Part shown: piece by piece, positions 1 through 8,303 of the stretch
Layout: the number at the start of each line of letters is the position of its first letter
Numbering within the stretch: position 1 is the first letter of the stretch
Source of the DNA: an uncultured Paraprevotella sp.
Lineage (GTDB): Bacteria; Bacteroidota; Bacteroidia; Bacteroidales; Bacteroidaceae
Direction of reading: 5' to 3'
DNA length: 64,000 bases
Assembly: GCA_944320765.1 (NCBI GenBank)
Contig: CALUIS010000007.1
Span: 1 to 64,000, forward strand
Made by a program: the position numbers and the translations under genes
The notes under the pieces: generated by a model
Database searches by the model: none
The model's input: the letters and a program-made list of their open reading frames with translations, nothing else
Told to the model about the DNA's origin: nothing

Positions 1-11
1 TAATTTGTTCC

Positions 12-1346
12 TTAAAAGCAATATGGATTTTGTATAGTGCTGATTTTGAATATATTACAAAGGATGTATAGAAATTTAAACAGATTTACCACAGGGAAAT
101 CATCGTAATACAGTTTGAAATTAATGGATCCAGCTGTTTCAAAAATTCTGTTACGTTCTACTAAACGTTTCATACCTTGTATATTGGTACTCCAACCTCT
201 ATTCCCAGGAGAATATGTCTTCCCTTTAAATTCAAATGGATATACTGTAGAAGCACTTGGTGTTTGAGAAGTCAGGGGACCTCCTAAAAAAACTTTTGCG
301 CCTTTTGGTATCAAATTGGGAGAGATACGTTCTTCAAGTAATATAGGGCGAAAAGTTCCATCAACTTCTTCAATTCTGTTATACCGTGCGCCAGGGCCAA
401 CGGAAAGAGATTTCGGTATAAATAATTTACGAGATTTCATGTTTGATTTATCTTTGGCATACCACAAGATAAAATCAGAAATATTATTAATAATTTGCTC
501 ACTCATACCACCGCTCTTTTTAGTAGTAATTTGGCTGACAAAATTCTCACTTCCAAATACCTCATCCATCAGATTCCGGACAAGATGCACATTCTCATCC
601 GAAATCTGCACAAAGCAAGAGCCTGATTCTGTAAGCAATTCACGAGCCAGCACCAGACGGTCACGCAGATAAGACAAATAACTATGAATGCCCAACTCCC
701 AAGTATCGCGGAAAGCCTTTATCATTTCAGGCTCTCCCGACAGGGATTCATCGTTGTCCTTCACATCGCGGTTGTTGAGCTTCATCTGCCAGTTGGAACC
801 ATACTTGATACCGTAAGGTGGGTCAATGTAAATCATTTGCACCCGTCCTGCCATGCCCTCGCGTTGCAGCAAGGAGTTCATCACCAATAGCGAATCACCT
901 TGAATTAAGCGGTTGCGCCAGTCGGCATTATGCTGGTAGTACTCCGCGATCCGCTGAAGCTCGTCTTCATAGACCGTTTTCGGCAGTTCATTGCCAAAAA
1001 GGGAAGCCATGGCGGTTGCGTTTTCATCCGCCTTCAAGGTATATAGCTGATTAATCAGCATTTCCGGTCGAATCTCCTCATGGCGATACAGCGAGCGGGT
1101 ATCCACCTTCAAGTCCGGCGACTGGGTTTCTTCGTTGTCATTCTCATATTTGCCCAGCCAATATAGTTCCGGATCGCGCCCGCGGTCAAAATCGTGTTTG
1201 AACTGCTTATACTGGCCTTCGCGCGACATGCTTTCCGCCACCAAAGACTCTTCACCGGCAAGTTCGGTTGTAGGAATGGATGCCCGATGTTCGTCGTCAT
1301 GCTTGATCGCTCCTACGGGAGATATGTTGTTGTTTTTATTGCTCAT
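12..1346 (-). CDS. Type III DNA methyltransferase subunit (Mod), C-terminus diverged or truncated
   Basis: The 444-residue product is the N-terminal two thirds of a beta-class N6-adenine methyltransferase. The catalytic motif IV, DPPY, lies at residues 175-178, after an N-terminal region typical of type III Mod, and the start of the target-recognition region follows. At about residue 420, just after YDDFPVVNL, family similarity stops and a hydrophobic AT-rich tail of about 25 residues runs to the stop at 12-14. Type III Mods are usually 550-700 residues and carry the SAM-binding FxGxG motif after this point, so this copy lacks it in what is visible. The ATG overlaps the TGA of the upstream res gene (ATGA), so translation is coupled. 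The break may be an insertion or recombination joint; the rest could lie to the left of the window. Family call is firm, activity is doubtful. Confidence 0.85.
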   Translation of the reverse strand: MSNKNNNISPVGAIKHDDEHRASIPTTELAGEESLVAESMSREGQYKQFKHDFDRGRDPELYWLGKYENDNEETQSPDLKVDTRSLYRHEEIRPEMLINQLYTLKADENATAMASLFGNELPKTVYEDELQRIAEYYQHNADWRNRLIQGDSLLVMNSLLQREGMAGRVQMIYIDPPYGIKYGSNWQMKLNNRDVKDNDESLSGEPEMIKAFRDTWELGIHSYLSYLRDRLVLARELLTESGSCFVQISDENVHLVRNLMDEVFGSENFVSQITTKKSGGMSEQIINNISDFILWYAKDKSNMKSRKLFIPKSLSVGPGARYNRIEEVDGTFRPILLEERISPNLIPKGAKVFLGGPLTSQTPSASTVYPFEFKGKTYSPGNRGWSTNIQGMKRLVERNRIFETAGSINFKLYYDDFPVVNLFKFLYILCNIFKISTIQNPYCF

Positions 1347-4300
1347 AAGGAATTGATTTTATGGGTGAGTATAGATTTGATGTTGTCGATGTCGGAGACC
1401 TCCACGAAATCCCAGACTCCGTATGTCTCCAAGTTGTTGGCAGCCGGAAGCCAATAATCCTTGACATACTTCCGTTTGAAGTCTTTATGCCCCAACCGAT
1501 CGTTGGACATGCCCGAAATCTCGATGATAAGATTCACCTCCTGACCGCTTGTCGTCTTGACCACCGCTATGAAGTCCGGCACATATAAATGTTCCACACC
1601 TCCTACCAGATAGGGTATCTTGAAGTCAAGAAAATGGTTTTTCACATAACGGACTACCTGCGGCAACTCTTCCAACGTCTTAGCAGCTATCTGTTCCCAA
1701 GAATCCGTATCGGCTACCACAAAGTTGACATGGCTTTTTTGTGTAGGATAAACCACTTTGGAAGTGGCACCAAATATATAGCGTGTGCTACCAATGGGGT
1801 TGTAATAGTTCAGAATTGCCTTTATCTGCTCCTTGTCCGTATTGGCTCGCCTGATTCCTTCATAAATGGAGGTAGCCGTTTCTTTCTGATTCCAGAAGAC
1901 AACCAACCGCTTTATTTCCCGTGAACCATCTCCACCAATAATCTCGACCTGGGTATCGTACCATTTTTCAACAATCCGCTTCAACTGACCGAACAGTTGA
2001 AATTCACGTCCTTTCTCATGATCCGTATAATACTGCTGAATCAATCTTTGTGTGAGGACATAAACGACTTGCGCATCACGCAGTTCACGATAATCCTTTT
2101 TCAAGATTTTAATATCCTCACCTATGGGAGTAGACAAAATCGTTTCTTCGGGAATCTGCGTGAAATTGAGCTTGAATGTAGGTTCACCGGTATAGTCTGC
2201 TTCTATACGTCCCATCACATTCTCACTGCGGTAGCCCACTATATTCGGGAACCGGATTTCCAGTTCTTTTCTTTCCTCCAATGCTCTGATGACAGTCTTA
2301 GGCTTTTGCGACGGTGGAGTGCCTGCCCCACCCCCTTTGAAGGTCTTGAACGGCACCCCGATGATATGGGCATATTCGGGAGGGAACTTCCAGACGATGT
2401 TTTCTTTCCTATACCGCTTCAGGTTTTTCAGTTCAATCTCCTTTCCGTCTTTATCGTAAGGCACAAGCTCATAGCTCTGCCTACGCAACGCTCGTCCTGC
2501 AACCTGCTCACAAAGCAGTTGCGAACCAAAAGCACGGACACCGCAAATGTGCGTCACGGTATTGGCATCCCACCCTTCCGTGAGCATGGAGACCGAAACA
2601 ACCAGACGAATATCTTGTCCCAACTTGCCCTGCTTGCCGACACTGTTGACCACCTCTCTCAAGATATCTCCGTCGGAAAGCGAATCGGCACTTCCGGAAC
2701 CATGCAAAATGGCATATTCCTTTTTGAACTGTTGTATCTCGTCCGCAAAGACTTTCTTGAACTCGTCATCCACGACTGCACCGGCTTCGTCAATGGCAAT
2801 GCTGTCAATGAGAAGCGAAGGCTGCCGTTTTACCGGGATGCCGTTTCTGTAATTGGAGAAAATCTCAAAATGCCCGTCTATATACACTGGATTACTTTCA
2901 CCGTCTACCGTCTCATAACCGGCCATGTATTTGAACACTTCTTTGGAAACCGTCGTATTGTTACAAACGACAATAAACACAGGCGGTGCGGTGAAAAGAT
3001 TCCGTGCGGCTTCATTGTCTTGCCTGATGCCTTTATCGTAATCTTCGTAGTCCTTGACGAATTGTTCAAGGGCAAGGTTGAGCAATGACGGAAGGTTAGG
3101 AGCTTTCTCTCCCAAGGGACGCTCCTCTCCATTTTCCTTTGCCTCCTTTTTAGCCTTCTTCTGACCTTTTTTAGGAAGATCTTTGCTGATGTGTTGATAG
3201 ATATTGCGCAACTTGGGTTCTTCCAAGTCATGGGAAGAATCCATTTTAGGCAGGAACGGGATTTTCACAAGTCCGCTTTCAATAGCATCTACCAGTCCGA
3301 AATCACTGACCAGCCACGGGAATAACGAATAGGGAACATAGCCGGAACCTTTCAGGTAATAGGGCGTAGCAGAAAGGTCGTACACCTCTTGAACCTTATA
3401 GCCAAGCCGCTTCATCTGACGCAAGCCCTCATACCACACCATAGCTTTCTTGTTCTCTTCATCTGTTTCCTGCTCTTCCTCCGATTTCTTCTTAGAATCA
3501 GTACCTTTGGGAAGATAGCAATGGTGCGCCTCATCATTGATTACAACGATACGCTTACCCTTCATGTTCTTGCCAAGCATTCTGGAAAGGACAGAAGTAA
3601 ATTCCTCTTTATCCTTTTGCTTGACCATTTCACCATTCTCATATTTGAGTTTTCCATCCAAGGGACTTGACTTCTTTCCAGAATAGACCTTCGGCTCAAA
3701 TTGGTGATAATTGGTAATTGTGATAACAGCGTTCAGACCGCCAAGCAACCGAGCATATTTCTCTGGTATAAGACCACGTTGGTGATAGTAATCCAATTTA
3801 TCATAGTTTGACTTTCCGGACTCGTCTATATAAAGCACCCCAAGGCGGTCGCGAATAGTAATACCCGGAGCAACAATCAAAAAATGGTCAGCGAACCGAG
3901 TATCCTGCGGATTTTCTTTCTTATTGATATAATGATACAGTATGAGCATGGCCATTACTACGGTTTTTCCCGTACCTGTGGCCATCTTAAATGCCGTGCG
4001 TGGAAGGATGTCCTCATAGTGGTCGGATATGGTTTCCCGACGCATATCCAACTCATGAAGAATACTTCGTCCGAGATTAGGATCACGAGGAGCCACTTCG
4101 TTCAAATAGATTGCCGTTTCCACCGCTTCCCGCTGACAAAAGAAAAGGGATTTGGTAAGTTCTCGCTCCGGATTCAAGAACCAATACGTCAAAAGGTCAC
4201 GTGACGTACGGGTTACCTTGGGGTAGCCTTGTTCTCTCCACTCTTTAACGACCTGCCTGATTCCGTTGATGAATTGGGCATTTGCATCCTCCCTTGGTAT

Positions 4301-4492
4301 ATCTTCAGCAGAAAATAGAGATTTGGAGGACGACGTATCAGGCATGACCGTAAGATGAGCCGAATAGGGCCTCCTGCCTTCCAATATCTTGGAATAATCC
4401 AAATTACCATCAAGTGTAACATCATAATGCCACTTGGGTTCCTCATACGGATTATTCAGAATGGGACTTATGCTATCATTGGATATTTTCAT
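1343..4492 (-). CDS. Type III restriction enzyme Res subunit (SF2 helicase-nuclease)
   Basis: This 1049-residue protein is an ATP-dependent DNA translocase with a C-terminal nuclease. Walker A (ATGTGKT, about 171-177), a DEAH box (320-323), the SAT motif (373-376) and a motif VI-like QVAGRALRR stretch (about 670) define a superfamily 2 helicase. Near the C-terminus a VPDF...LIIEIS segment resembles the PD-(D/E)xK nuclease fold of Res proteins, though the usual final lysine is a serine. The sequence between DEAH and SAT carries a highly charged linker. It sits 11 bases after the AlbA_2 gene and overlaps mod by four bases, so it should be made with both. In type III systems Res cuts only in complex with Mod; with the neighbouring Mod incomplete, Res may be inactive or working in another way. 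Confidence 0.9.
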   Translation of the reverse strand: MKISNDSISPILNNPYEEPKWHYDVTLDGNLDYSKILEGRRPYSAHLTVMPDTSSSKSLFSAEDIPREDANAQFINGIRQVVKEWREQGYPKVTRTSRDLLTYWFLNPERELTKSLFFCQREAVETAIYLNEVAPRDPNLGRSILHELDMRRETISDHYEDILPRTAFKMATGTGKTVVMAMLILYHYINKKENPQDTRFADHFLIVAPGITIRDRLGVLYIDESGKSNYDKLDYYHQRGLIPEKYARLLGGLNAVITITNYHQFEPKVYSGKKSSPLDGKLKYENGEMVKQKDKEEFTSVLSRMLGKNMKGKRIVVINDEAHHCYLPKGTDSKKKSEEEQETDEENKKAMVWYEGLRQMKRLGYKVQEVYDLSATPYYLKGSGYVPYSLFPWLVSDFGLVDAIESGLVKIPFLPKMDSSHDLEEPKLRNIYQHISKDLPKKGQKKAKKEAKENGEERPLGEKAPNLPSLLNLALEQFVKDYEDYDKGIRQDNEAARNLFTAPPVFIVVCNNTTVSKEVFKYMAGYETVDGESNPVYIDGHFEIFSNYRNGIPVKRQPSLLIDSIAIDEAGAVVDDEFKKVFADEIQQFKKEYAILHGSGSADSLSDGDILREVVNSVGKQGKLGQDIRLVVSVSMLTEGWDANTVTHICGVRAFGSQLLCEQVAGRALRRQSYELVPYDKDGKEIELKNLKRYRKENIVWKFPPEYAHIIGVPFKTFKGGGAGTPPSQKPKTVIRALEERKELEIRFPNIVGYRSENVMGRIEADYTGEPTFKLNFTQIPEETILSTPIGEDIKILKKDYRELRDAQVVYVLTQRLIQQYYTDHEKGREFQLFGQLKRIVEKWYDTQVEIIGGDGSREIKRLVVFWNQKETATSIYEGIRRANTDKEQIKAILNYYNPIGSTRYIFGATSKVVYPTQKSHVNFVVADTDSWEQIAAKTLEELPQVVRYVKNHFLDFKIPYLVGGVEHLYVPDFIAVVKTTSGQEVNLIIEISGMSNDRLGHKDFKRKYVKDYWLPAANNLETYGVWDFVEVSDIDNIKSILTHKINSL

Positions 4493-4503
4493 TGATATAA
4501 TGT

Positions 4504-6042
4504 TTATCGCATTAAAAATTCGCTTCCTTTGTCAGTTAATATATATCCTCCATCTTTTTTGGCTCCCTGCCGCTCGATCAAGAGGAACGGACCAGCAGAT
4601 AGTTTCGAAATAATTCTAGTAACCGTCGATGCTGGTATTCCGGTAAATTGAGTAAGCAATTTCCTGTTAATAGGCTGTCTGTTTGATATTTCTTTAAGAA
4701 TCAACATTTCTTTCTCATTTATAGCCTCATTTAATGGCTCATTTAATGGCTCATTTAATGGCTCACTCGCATTTTCAAACCCTTCCCTGCAAGGAATCTC
4801 AATCAAGAAATAGCTCCTATCCTCATCCGTTTCAATCCTTGCCGGTTCTGAACCATTCTTGCGTAACTCGTCCTGTATCGTAGGGATACCTGTTGCACGA
4901 CCTTCTGACAATTGAAGTTCTTTCAAGTAGTCACCCAAACGGCGATTGCGGTAACGGCGTGACTTCAGGTGTTCGGCTTTATGAATGGCATCCAGACTGA
5001 TGGAACGGTCTGGCCCTGCATAACTGAGAATGGAAATCTTTTTCGGTCCGATAGTAATCTCCACAGGCTCCCGTTCTTGATAATCCCTGTGATAAAGTGC
5101 ATTGACAACTGCTTCCTCAATAGCCTGATAAGGGTAGTTGAAAAATGTAATTGACTCTGCCTTGTCTTTAGGCTTGATAATCCGCTTCTTGATGACATTC
5201 GTCCGGATATAGTCCAAAGTCTGTTTGATCATTTCCGGAACTGGCCCTACTATCTTGGGAACTTCTATCATGTTGTTTGGATTCTCAATGCACCCTTCCG
5301 GGAATATGACAATGTCCACCTGTGTCGTAGGAAAGAATTTCGCAGGATTCTTGCAAAACATCATCGTCGCTACATTTTTGAGTGTTTGATGTTCGGTCGG
5401 TCCTGTCAACAAATCCATCTGATCCAGTATTTCCACAAATGGCTTACTTTCAAAGTCATTTGCCAGACGACTTCCCACCGTCTGAAGATAATCCAGAACC
5501 AAAGCCGGAGAAATATCCGAGATCTCAATCCGCTCATTTCCTCTTTCATCAAAAGGCGTCCTATTAGCCATTTCCCTGAGTTCGTCAAGCACCTCGCCTT
5601 TTGCCTCAATGGTACTTGTCCCGCTGCGGATATACCATTTGCCTGGAGATTGTTTTGCCGTAACTCGCTCTCTTACATTATACGGGCGGTTAACCCCGGC
5701 AGGAGCCCATATCACAAGAACACTCTTCCCATCAACTTCTTGTACATCAATACGAGGCATATAGTAAGGTTCTATCTTGTTGTTATACCCAACCATGTCC
5801 TTCTGTATATCGTTCAATGCCTCAATAGGCACACCTGTAACCGGTCTTTTGGCAATTCCTGTCCGTTCTTCTTCCTCTATCCCCACTACGATATATCCAC
5901 CGCCGATGTTGTCAAAATCATTGGCAAAAGCACAGATTGTCCGATAGATTTTATCAGGATTCCATCCTTTCTTAAACTCAATGCGGTTGGACTCTATCTT
6001 GCGCTTGTTAAGCAAGTCTTCTATATTAATTGGTATAGCCAT
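4504..6042 (-). CDS. Schlafen/AlbA_2-domain ATP-binding regulator-like protein in RM cassette
   Basis: The 512-residue protein begins with an AlbA_2 (Schlafen-type) domain, roughly residues 10-140, with ESNRIEFKK and the GGGYIVVGI signature at 47-55. It continues with the family's C-terminal GHKL-like ATP-binding region (EAVVNALYHRDY, 310-321) and ends in a winged helix (about 445-512). A low-complexity linker with four near-identical NEPL/NEAI units (427-444) joins the last two parts. Such proteins are usually annotated as RecG-like or putative transcriptional regulators; Schlafen-like domains also occur in antiphage and toxin proteins. Its ATG lies one base after the stop of the XRE gene and its stop is 11 bases before res, so it is a genuine member of the restriction operon. 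Its exact role here is unknown. Confidence 0.85.
   Translation of the reverse strand: MAIPINIEDLLNKRKIESNRIEFKKGWNPDKIYRTICAFANDFDNIGGGYIVVGIEEEERTGIAKRPVTGVPIEALNDIQKDMVGYNNKIEPYYMPRIDVQEVDGKSVLVIWAPAGVNRPYNVRERVTAKQSPGKWYIRSGTSTIEAKGEVLDELREMANRTPFDERGNERIEISDISPALVLDYLQTVGSRLANDFESKPFVEILDQMDLLTGPTEHQTLKNVATMMFCKNPAKFFPTTQVDIVIFPEGCIENPNNMIEVPKIVGPVPEMIKQTLDYIRTNVIKKRIIKPKDKAESITFFNYPYQAIEEAVVNALYHRDYQEREPVEITIGPKKISILSYAGPDRSISLDAIHKAEHLKSRRYRNRRLGDYLKELQLSEGRATGIPTIQDELRKNGSEPARIETDEDRSYFLIEIPCREGFENASEPLNEPLNEPLNEAINEKEMLILKEISNRQPINRKLLTQFTGIPASTVTRIISKLSAGPFLLIERQGAKKDGGYILTDKGSEFLMR
4725..4760. repeat. Three 12-bp tandem repeats inside the AlbA_2 gene
   Basis: Three consecutive copies of (c/g)ctcatttaatg occupy 4725-4736, 4737-4748 and 4749-4760; the partial unit gctca continues the series to the right. 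On the coding strand they encode the NEPL repeats of the inter-domain linker. Because the unit is a multiple of three, gain or loss of copies keeps the frame and would only change linker length. Confidence 0.9.
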
Positions 6043-6043
6043 A

Positions 6044-6268
6044 CTATTGGAGATTGGTTGAATTATTTTTCTTTTCTACATGAATCAATTCTCTTACATC
6101 CACACTCAGAACTTCAGCGATACGAAACAATGTTTCGAGGTCAGGCTGCGATGTGTTTGTACACCAACGGGACACAGAACAGGTATTTTTACCAATCTGT
6201 TCAGACAGCCATTTTGCCGTCCTGTTTTGCTCAACAAGTACTACCTTTATCCTATTTAGTTGCTTCAT
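6044..6268 (-). CDS. XRE-family helix-turn-helix regulator
   Basis: A 74-residue DNA-binding protein with a compact lambda-repressor-like fold: KWLSEQIGKNTCSVSRWCTN reads as the helix-turn-helix pair and the LFRIAEVLSVDVRELI segment as the closing helices. I chose the ATG at 6266-6268 because the best promoter (-7 element at 6293-6300) lies downstream of the longer start at 6322, which would not be transcribed. It is first in the leftward cassette and its stop is one base from the AlbA_2 gene. By analogy with restriction-modification controller proteins it probably regulates this operon, but no operator repeat was identified. It has no further domain. Confidence 0.85.
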   Translation of the reverse strand: MKQLNRIKVVLVEQNRTAKWLSEQIGKNTCSVSRWCTNTSQPDLETLFRIAEVLSVDVRELIHVEKKNNSTNLQ

Positions 6269-6292
6269 ACAGAAAATACTTATAGTTTGATG

Positions 6293-6300
6293 CAAATGTA
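6293..6300 (-). promoter_or_regulatory. Promoter of the RM/AlbA cassette (-7 element)
   Basis: TACATTTG on the minus strand matches the Bacteroidales -7 consensus TAnnTTTG. Transcription would start near 6285, giving a leader of about 17 bases before the ATG of the XRE gene. This is the only good match before the operon. Confidence 0.6.
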
Positions 6301-6322
6301 CAAAATTTAATTGTAAGAACAC

Positions 6323-6598
6323 ATATAAATGCAGGAGTTTTTTCCCCGAAGTATTTTGATTTATAACACAACAGCTAAATTTTGAACACTAAAATATGTT
6401 GAATATGTTTTTCTACGCAAAATATTACTTTTTGTATGACAATGATTTTTAGTGAAAGCTCGTAGGATAACAAAGAGAATTATACTTTCCACCAAATCTT
6501 TTTCGCCATTTTGTCAATATCCACCGAATTTTCTACTCGCAGACCGATATCTGACTAATGTTTCATAAAAAAGCGACATAAGAATGGAATTTATTTCG
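6323..6598. other. AT-rich divergent intergenic region without a gene
   Basis: Between the leftward cassette and the rightward leader transcript I see no open frame with recognisable content, no tRNA and no strong hairpin. It is very AT-rich and probably holds only the back-to-back control regions. Confidence 0.5.
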
Positions 6599-6606
6599 TA
6601 ATTTTG
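6599..6606 (+). promoter_or_regulatory. Promoter of the leader/phosphoesterase transcript (-7 element)
   Basis: TAATTTTG matches TAnnTTTG exactly. A start about seven bases on places the first ATG (6638) some 25 bases into the transcript. The -33 TTTG is not clear. Confidence 0.55.
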
Positions 6607-6637
6607 TATCGATTTTGAGACAATATAAACACTAACA

Positions 6638-6766
6638 ATGCGTAGATACAGAATGAACATATTATCAACAACCGCGATTCAGAGCAATAAACGCACTGAG
6701 TCTGTGTCGTGTGTTCATGTCTCACGCATTGAACCTCGTATAGTAAAAACTTTCCAACGAACATAA
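6638..6766 (+). CDS. Possible 42-residue leader peptide
   Basis: An ATG-initiated open frame of 42 codons follows the promoter at 6599 by about 30 bases and ends at TAA 6764-6766. The product is basic (many Arg and Lys) with no signal peptide or membrane segment, and I recognise no family. Its importance is positional: its last codons contain the 12-mer AAACTTTCCAAC (6747-6758), which recurs exactly in the right arm of the terminator hairpin downstream (6824-6835). That is the arrangement expected of an upstream frame whose translation influences hairpin choice. It could also be a chance frame in a non-coding RNA. Confidence 0.45.
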   Translation: MRRYRMNILSTTAIQSNKRTESVSCVHVSRIEPRIVKTFQRT

Positions 6767-6803
6767 CAAGTAACTATTGTACTTTGAATGAGGATATAAG
6801 CTG

Positions 6804-6847
6804 AATAGTTGGAGAGTCTTTACAAACTTTCCAACTATTTTGTTTTA
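6804..6847 (+). terminator. Intrinsic terminator, candidate attenuator
   Basis: AATAGTTGGA (6804-6813) pairs with TCCAACTATT (6830-6839), extendable by two pairs, and is followed by TTTTGTTTT. The left arm can alternatively pair through GTTGGA with the TCCAAC copy at 6753-6758 at the end of the leader frame. It lies about 110 bases before the first phosphoesterase gene with no other promoter match in between. Confidence 0.7.
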
Positions 6848-6955
6848 TGCCCATTTGTGACAGTCGCCTTTGTGATGCTCTTCTGTCATTTCCGTCTGAT
6901 GGGCTATTGGTAACTTAATTATTAACGTGCAGTGATGCACACAAATTGAGAAAAG
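6848..6955 (+). promoter_or_regulatory. Structured leader before the phosphoesterase genes
   Basis: Nested inverted repeats GCCCAT (6849-6854)/ATGGGC (6899-6904) and TGACAG (6858-6863)/CTGTCA (6883-6888), then GTGCA (6927-6931)/TGCAC (6936-6940), fill the interval up to the start codon. No TAnnTTTG element is present, so expression of the genes probably depends on read-through of the terminator. Confidence 0.45.
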
Positions 6956-7534
6956 ATGAACTATAAATTTGATGGCAGCAAAGTGTTCTTTACATCTGAC
7001 ACACATTTTTATCATGGGAATATCATTCGTTTTTGTAACAGACCGTTCAAAGATGTGGAAATGATGAACGAAACTATCATATCCAACTGGAATAATACAG
7101 TCGGGCAAGACGGCATCGTTTTTCATTTAGGCGATTTTTGTCTTGGCGGTTCTGCGGAGTGGACAAAAATGCTTGACAGATTGAACGGCAAGATATATCT
7201 GATCATGGGCAACCACGACTTGAAGAATATACGCCAAGGCTATATCAACAGATTTGAGCATGTTGCAATGCAGATGCACATAGAGGTAGGCAAGCAGAAG
7301 ATATATCTGAATCATTACCCATTTCTATGCTTTGATGGCGGATATAAAGATGTGTGGCAACTGTTCGGACATGTTCACACGAGAAAGAACAATACAGGAA
7401 TTGATGCTGCCCGGCTTCAATACCTCTACCCGACACAGTACGATGTCGGGGTTGACAACAATAACTTTACGCCAGTATCATTTGAACAAGTCAAGAGAAT
7501 AATAACCAAACAAATTGAGAAAGGAGGACAATAA
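6956..7534 (+). CDS. Calcineurin-like metallophosphoesterase (short type)
   Basis: The 192-residue protein has all metal-binding motifs of calcineurin-like phosphoesterases in order: DTH (15-17), GD (59-60), GNHD (85-88), NHYP (119-122) and GHVH (138-141). It has no signal peptide or extra domain, so it is a cytoplasmic hydrolase of a phosphomono- or phosphodiester. Members of this short family are common on phages and mobile elements and their substrates are mostly unknown. The TAA is one base before the ATG of a second phosphoesterase, with GGAGG inside its last codons, so the two are coupled. It is preceded by a terminator-containing leader. Codon and base usage are AT-rich like the restriction cassette to the left, which suggests the same acquired segment. 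Confidence 0.88.
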   Translation: MNYKFDGSKVFFTSDTHFYHGNIIRFCNRPFKDVEMMNETIISNWNNTVGQDGIVFHLGDFCLGGSAEWTKMLDRLNGKIYLIMGNHDLKNIRQGYINRFEHVAMQMHIEVGKQKIYLNHYPFLCFDGGYKDVWQLFGHVHTRKNNTGIDAARLQYLYPTQYDVGVDNNNFTPVSFEQVKRIITKQIEKGGQ

Positions 7535-7535
7535 A

Positions 7536-8303
7536 ATGAAGATACAATATATGAGCGACCTGCATTTGGAATTCTGTGATAATAGCAGGTGGCTGAAACA
7601 TAATGAATTGCCGGTAACAGGCGATGTTCTGGTACTTGCCGGAGATATATTCTATTTGAAAAACAAGATTGCACCTCTAAGTAATTTCTGGAAATGGGCT
7701 TCTGAGAATTATCGTCAGGTGCTCATTGTGCCTGGGAACCATGAGTATTACAATTATTGTGATGTAATGGATAATGGATTGCAATGGAATTGGATGTTCA
7801 AGAACAATATAGGATACTATCAAAATCAGGTAGTAAGGATTGATGACACCGACTTTATCCTGAGTACACTGTGGTCACAGATAAATCCGAACGACGAATA
7901 TTTTGTATGGAAGGGTATGAATGATTTCCGGCAGATAATGTATAATGGCAAACAGCTCCAGACAGAGGAGTTTAACCGAATGCATAACTTCTGTTTGGAT
8001 TTCATAAAGCGAAGTCTGTCAGAAAGCACAGCAGAACACATTGTAGTGGTAACACATCATCTTCCCACATTGGAGGTTGTTGCTCCTCATCATAAAGGTT
8101 CAGTACTGAATAGTGCATTTGCTACTGATTTGAGCAAGCTCATAGCAGGCAGTCGTATTGATGCATGGATTTATGGGCATTCACACACAAATATTGATGC
8201 AGAAATTAACGGGACGAAAGTCATTTGCAATCAGATGGGATATGTGGTTGACAACGAACATATCTGCAATGGCTTTGATCCGAGCAAGTGCCTAATCTTG
8301 TGA
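7536..8303 (+). CDS. Calcineurin-like metallophosphoesterase (second, 255 residues)
   Basis: The ATG at 7536 is chosen over a TTG at 7515 because GGAGG lies just upstream and MKIQYMSDLHLEF is the usual N-terminus of the family. Motifs are DLH (8-10), GD (36-37), GNHE (67-70), a THH segment near residue 171 and GHSH near 210, all present. It is longer than and only distantly similar to its neighbour, so the pair is not a recent duplication. Two different phosphoesterases made from one transcript suggest sequential steps or a complex, but no substrate can be deduced. It is the last gene of the AT-rich island. Confidence 0.88.
   Translation: MKIQYMSDLHLEFCDNSRWLKHNELPVTGDVLVLAGDIFYLKNKIAPLSNFWKWASENYRQVLIVPGNHEYYNYCDVMDNGLQWNWMFKNNIGYYQNQVVRIDDTDFILSTLWSQINPNDEYFVWKGMNDFRQIMYNGKQLQTEEFNRMHNFCLDFIKRSLSESTAEHIVVVTHHLPTLEVVAPHHKGSVLNSAFATDLSKLIAGSRIDAWIYGHSHTNIDAEINGTKVICNQMGYVVDNEHICNGFDPSKCLIL

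Noticed and set aside
6269..6322. Longer N-terminal start for the XRE regulator at 6322
   Set aside because: The only good promoter (6293-6300) lies downstream of this start; the 74-residue form from 6268 is complete for the fold.
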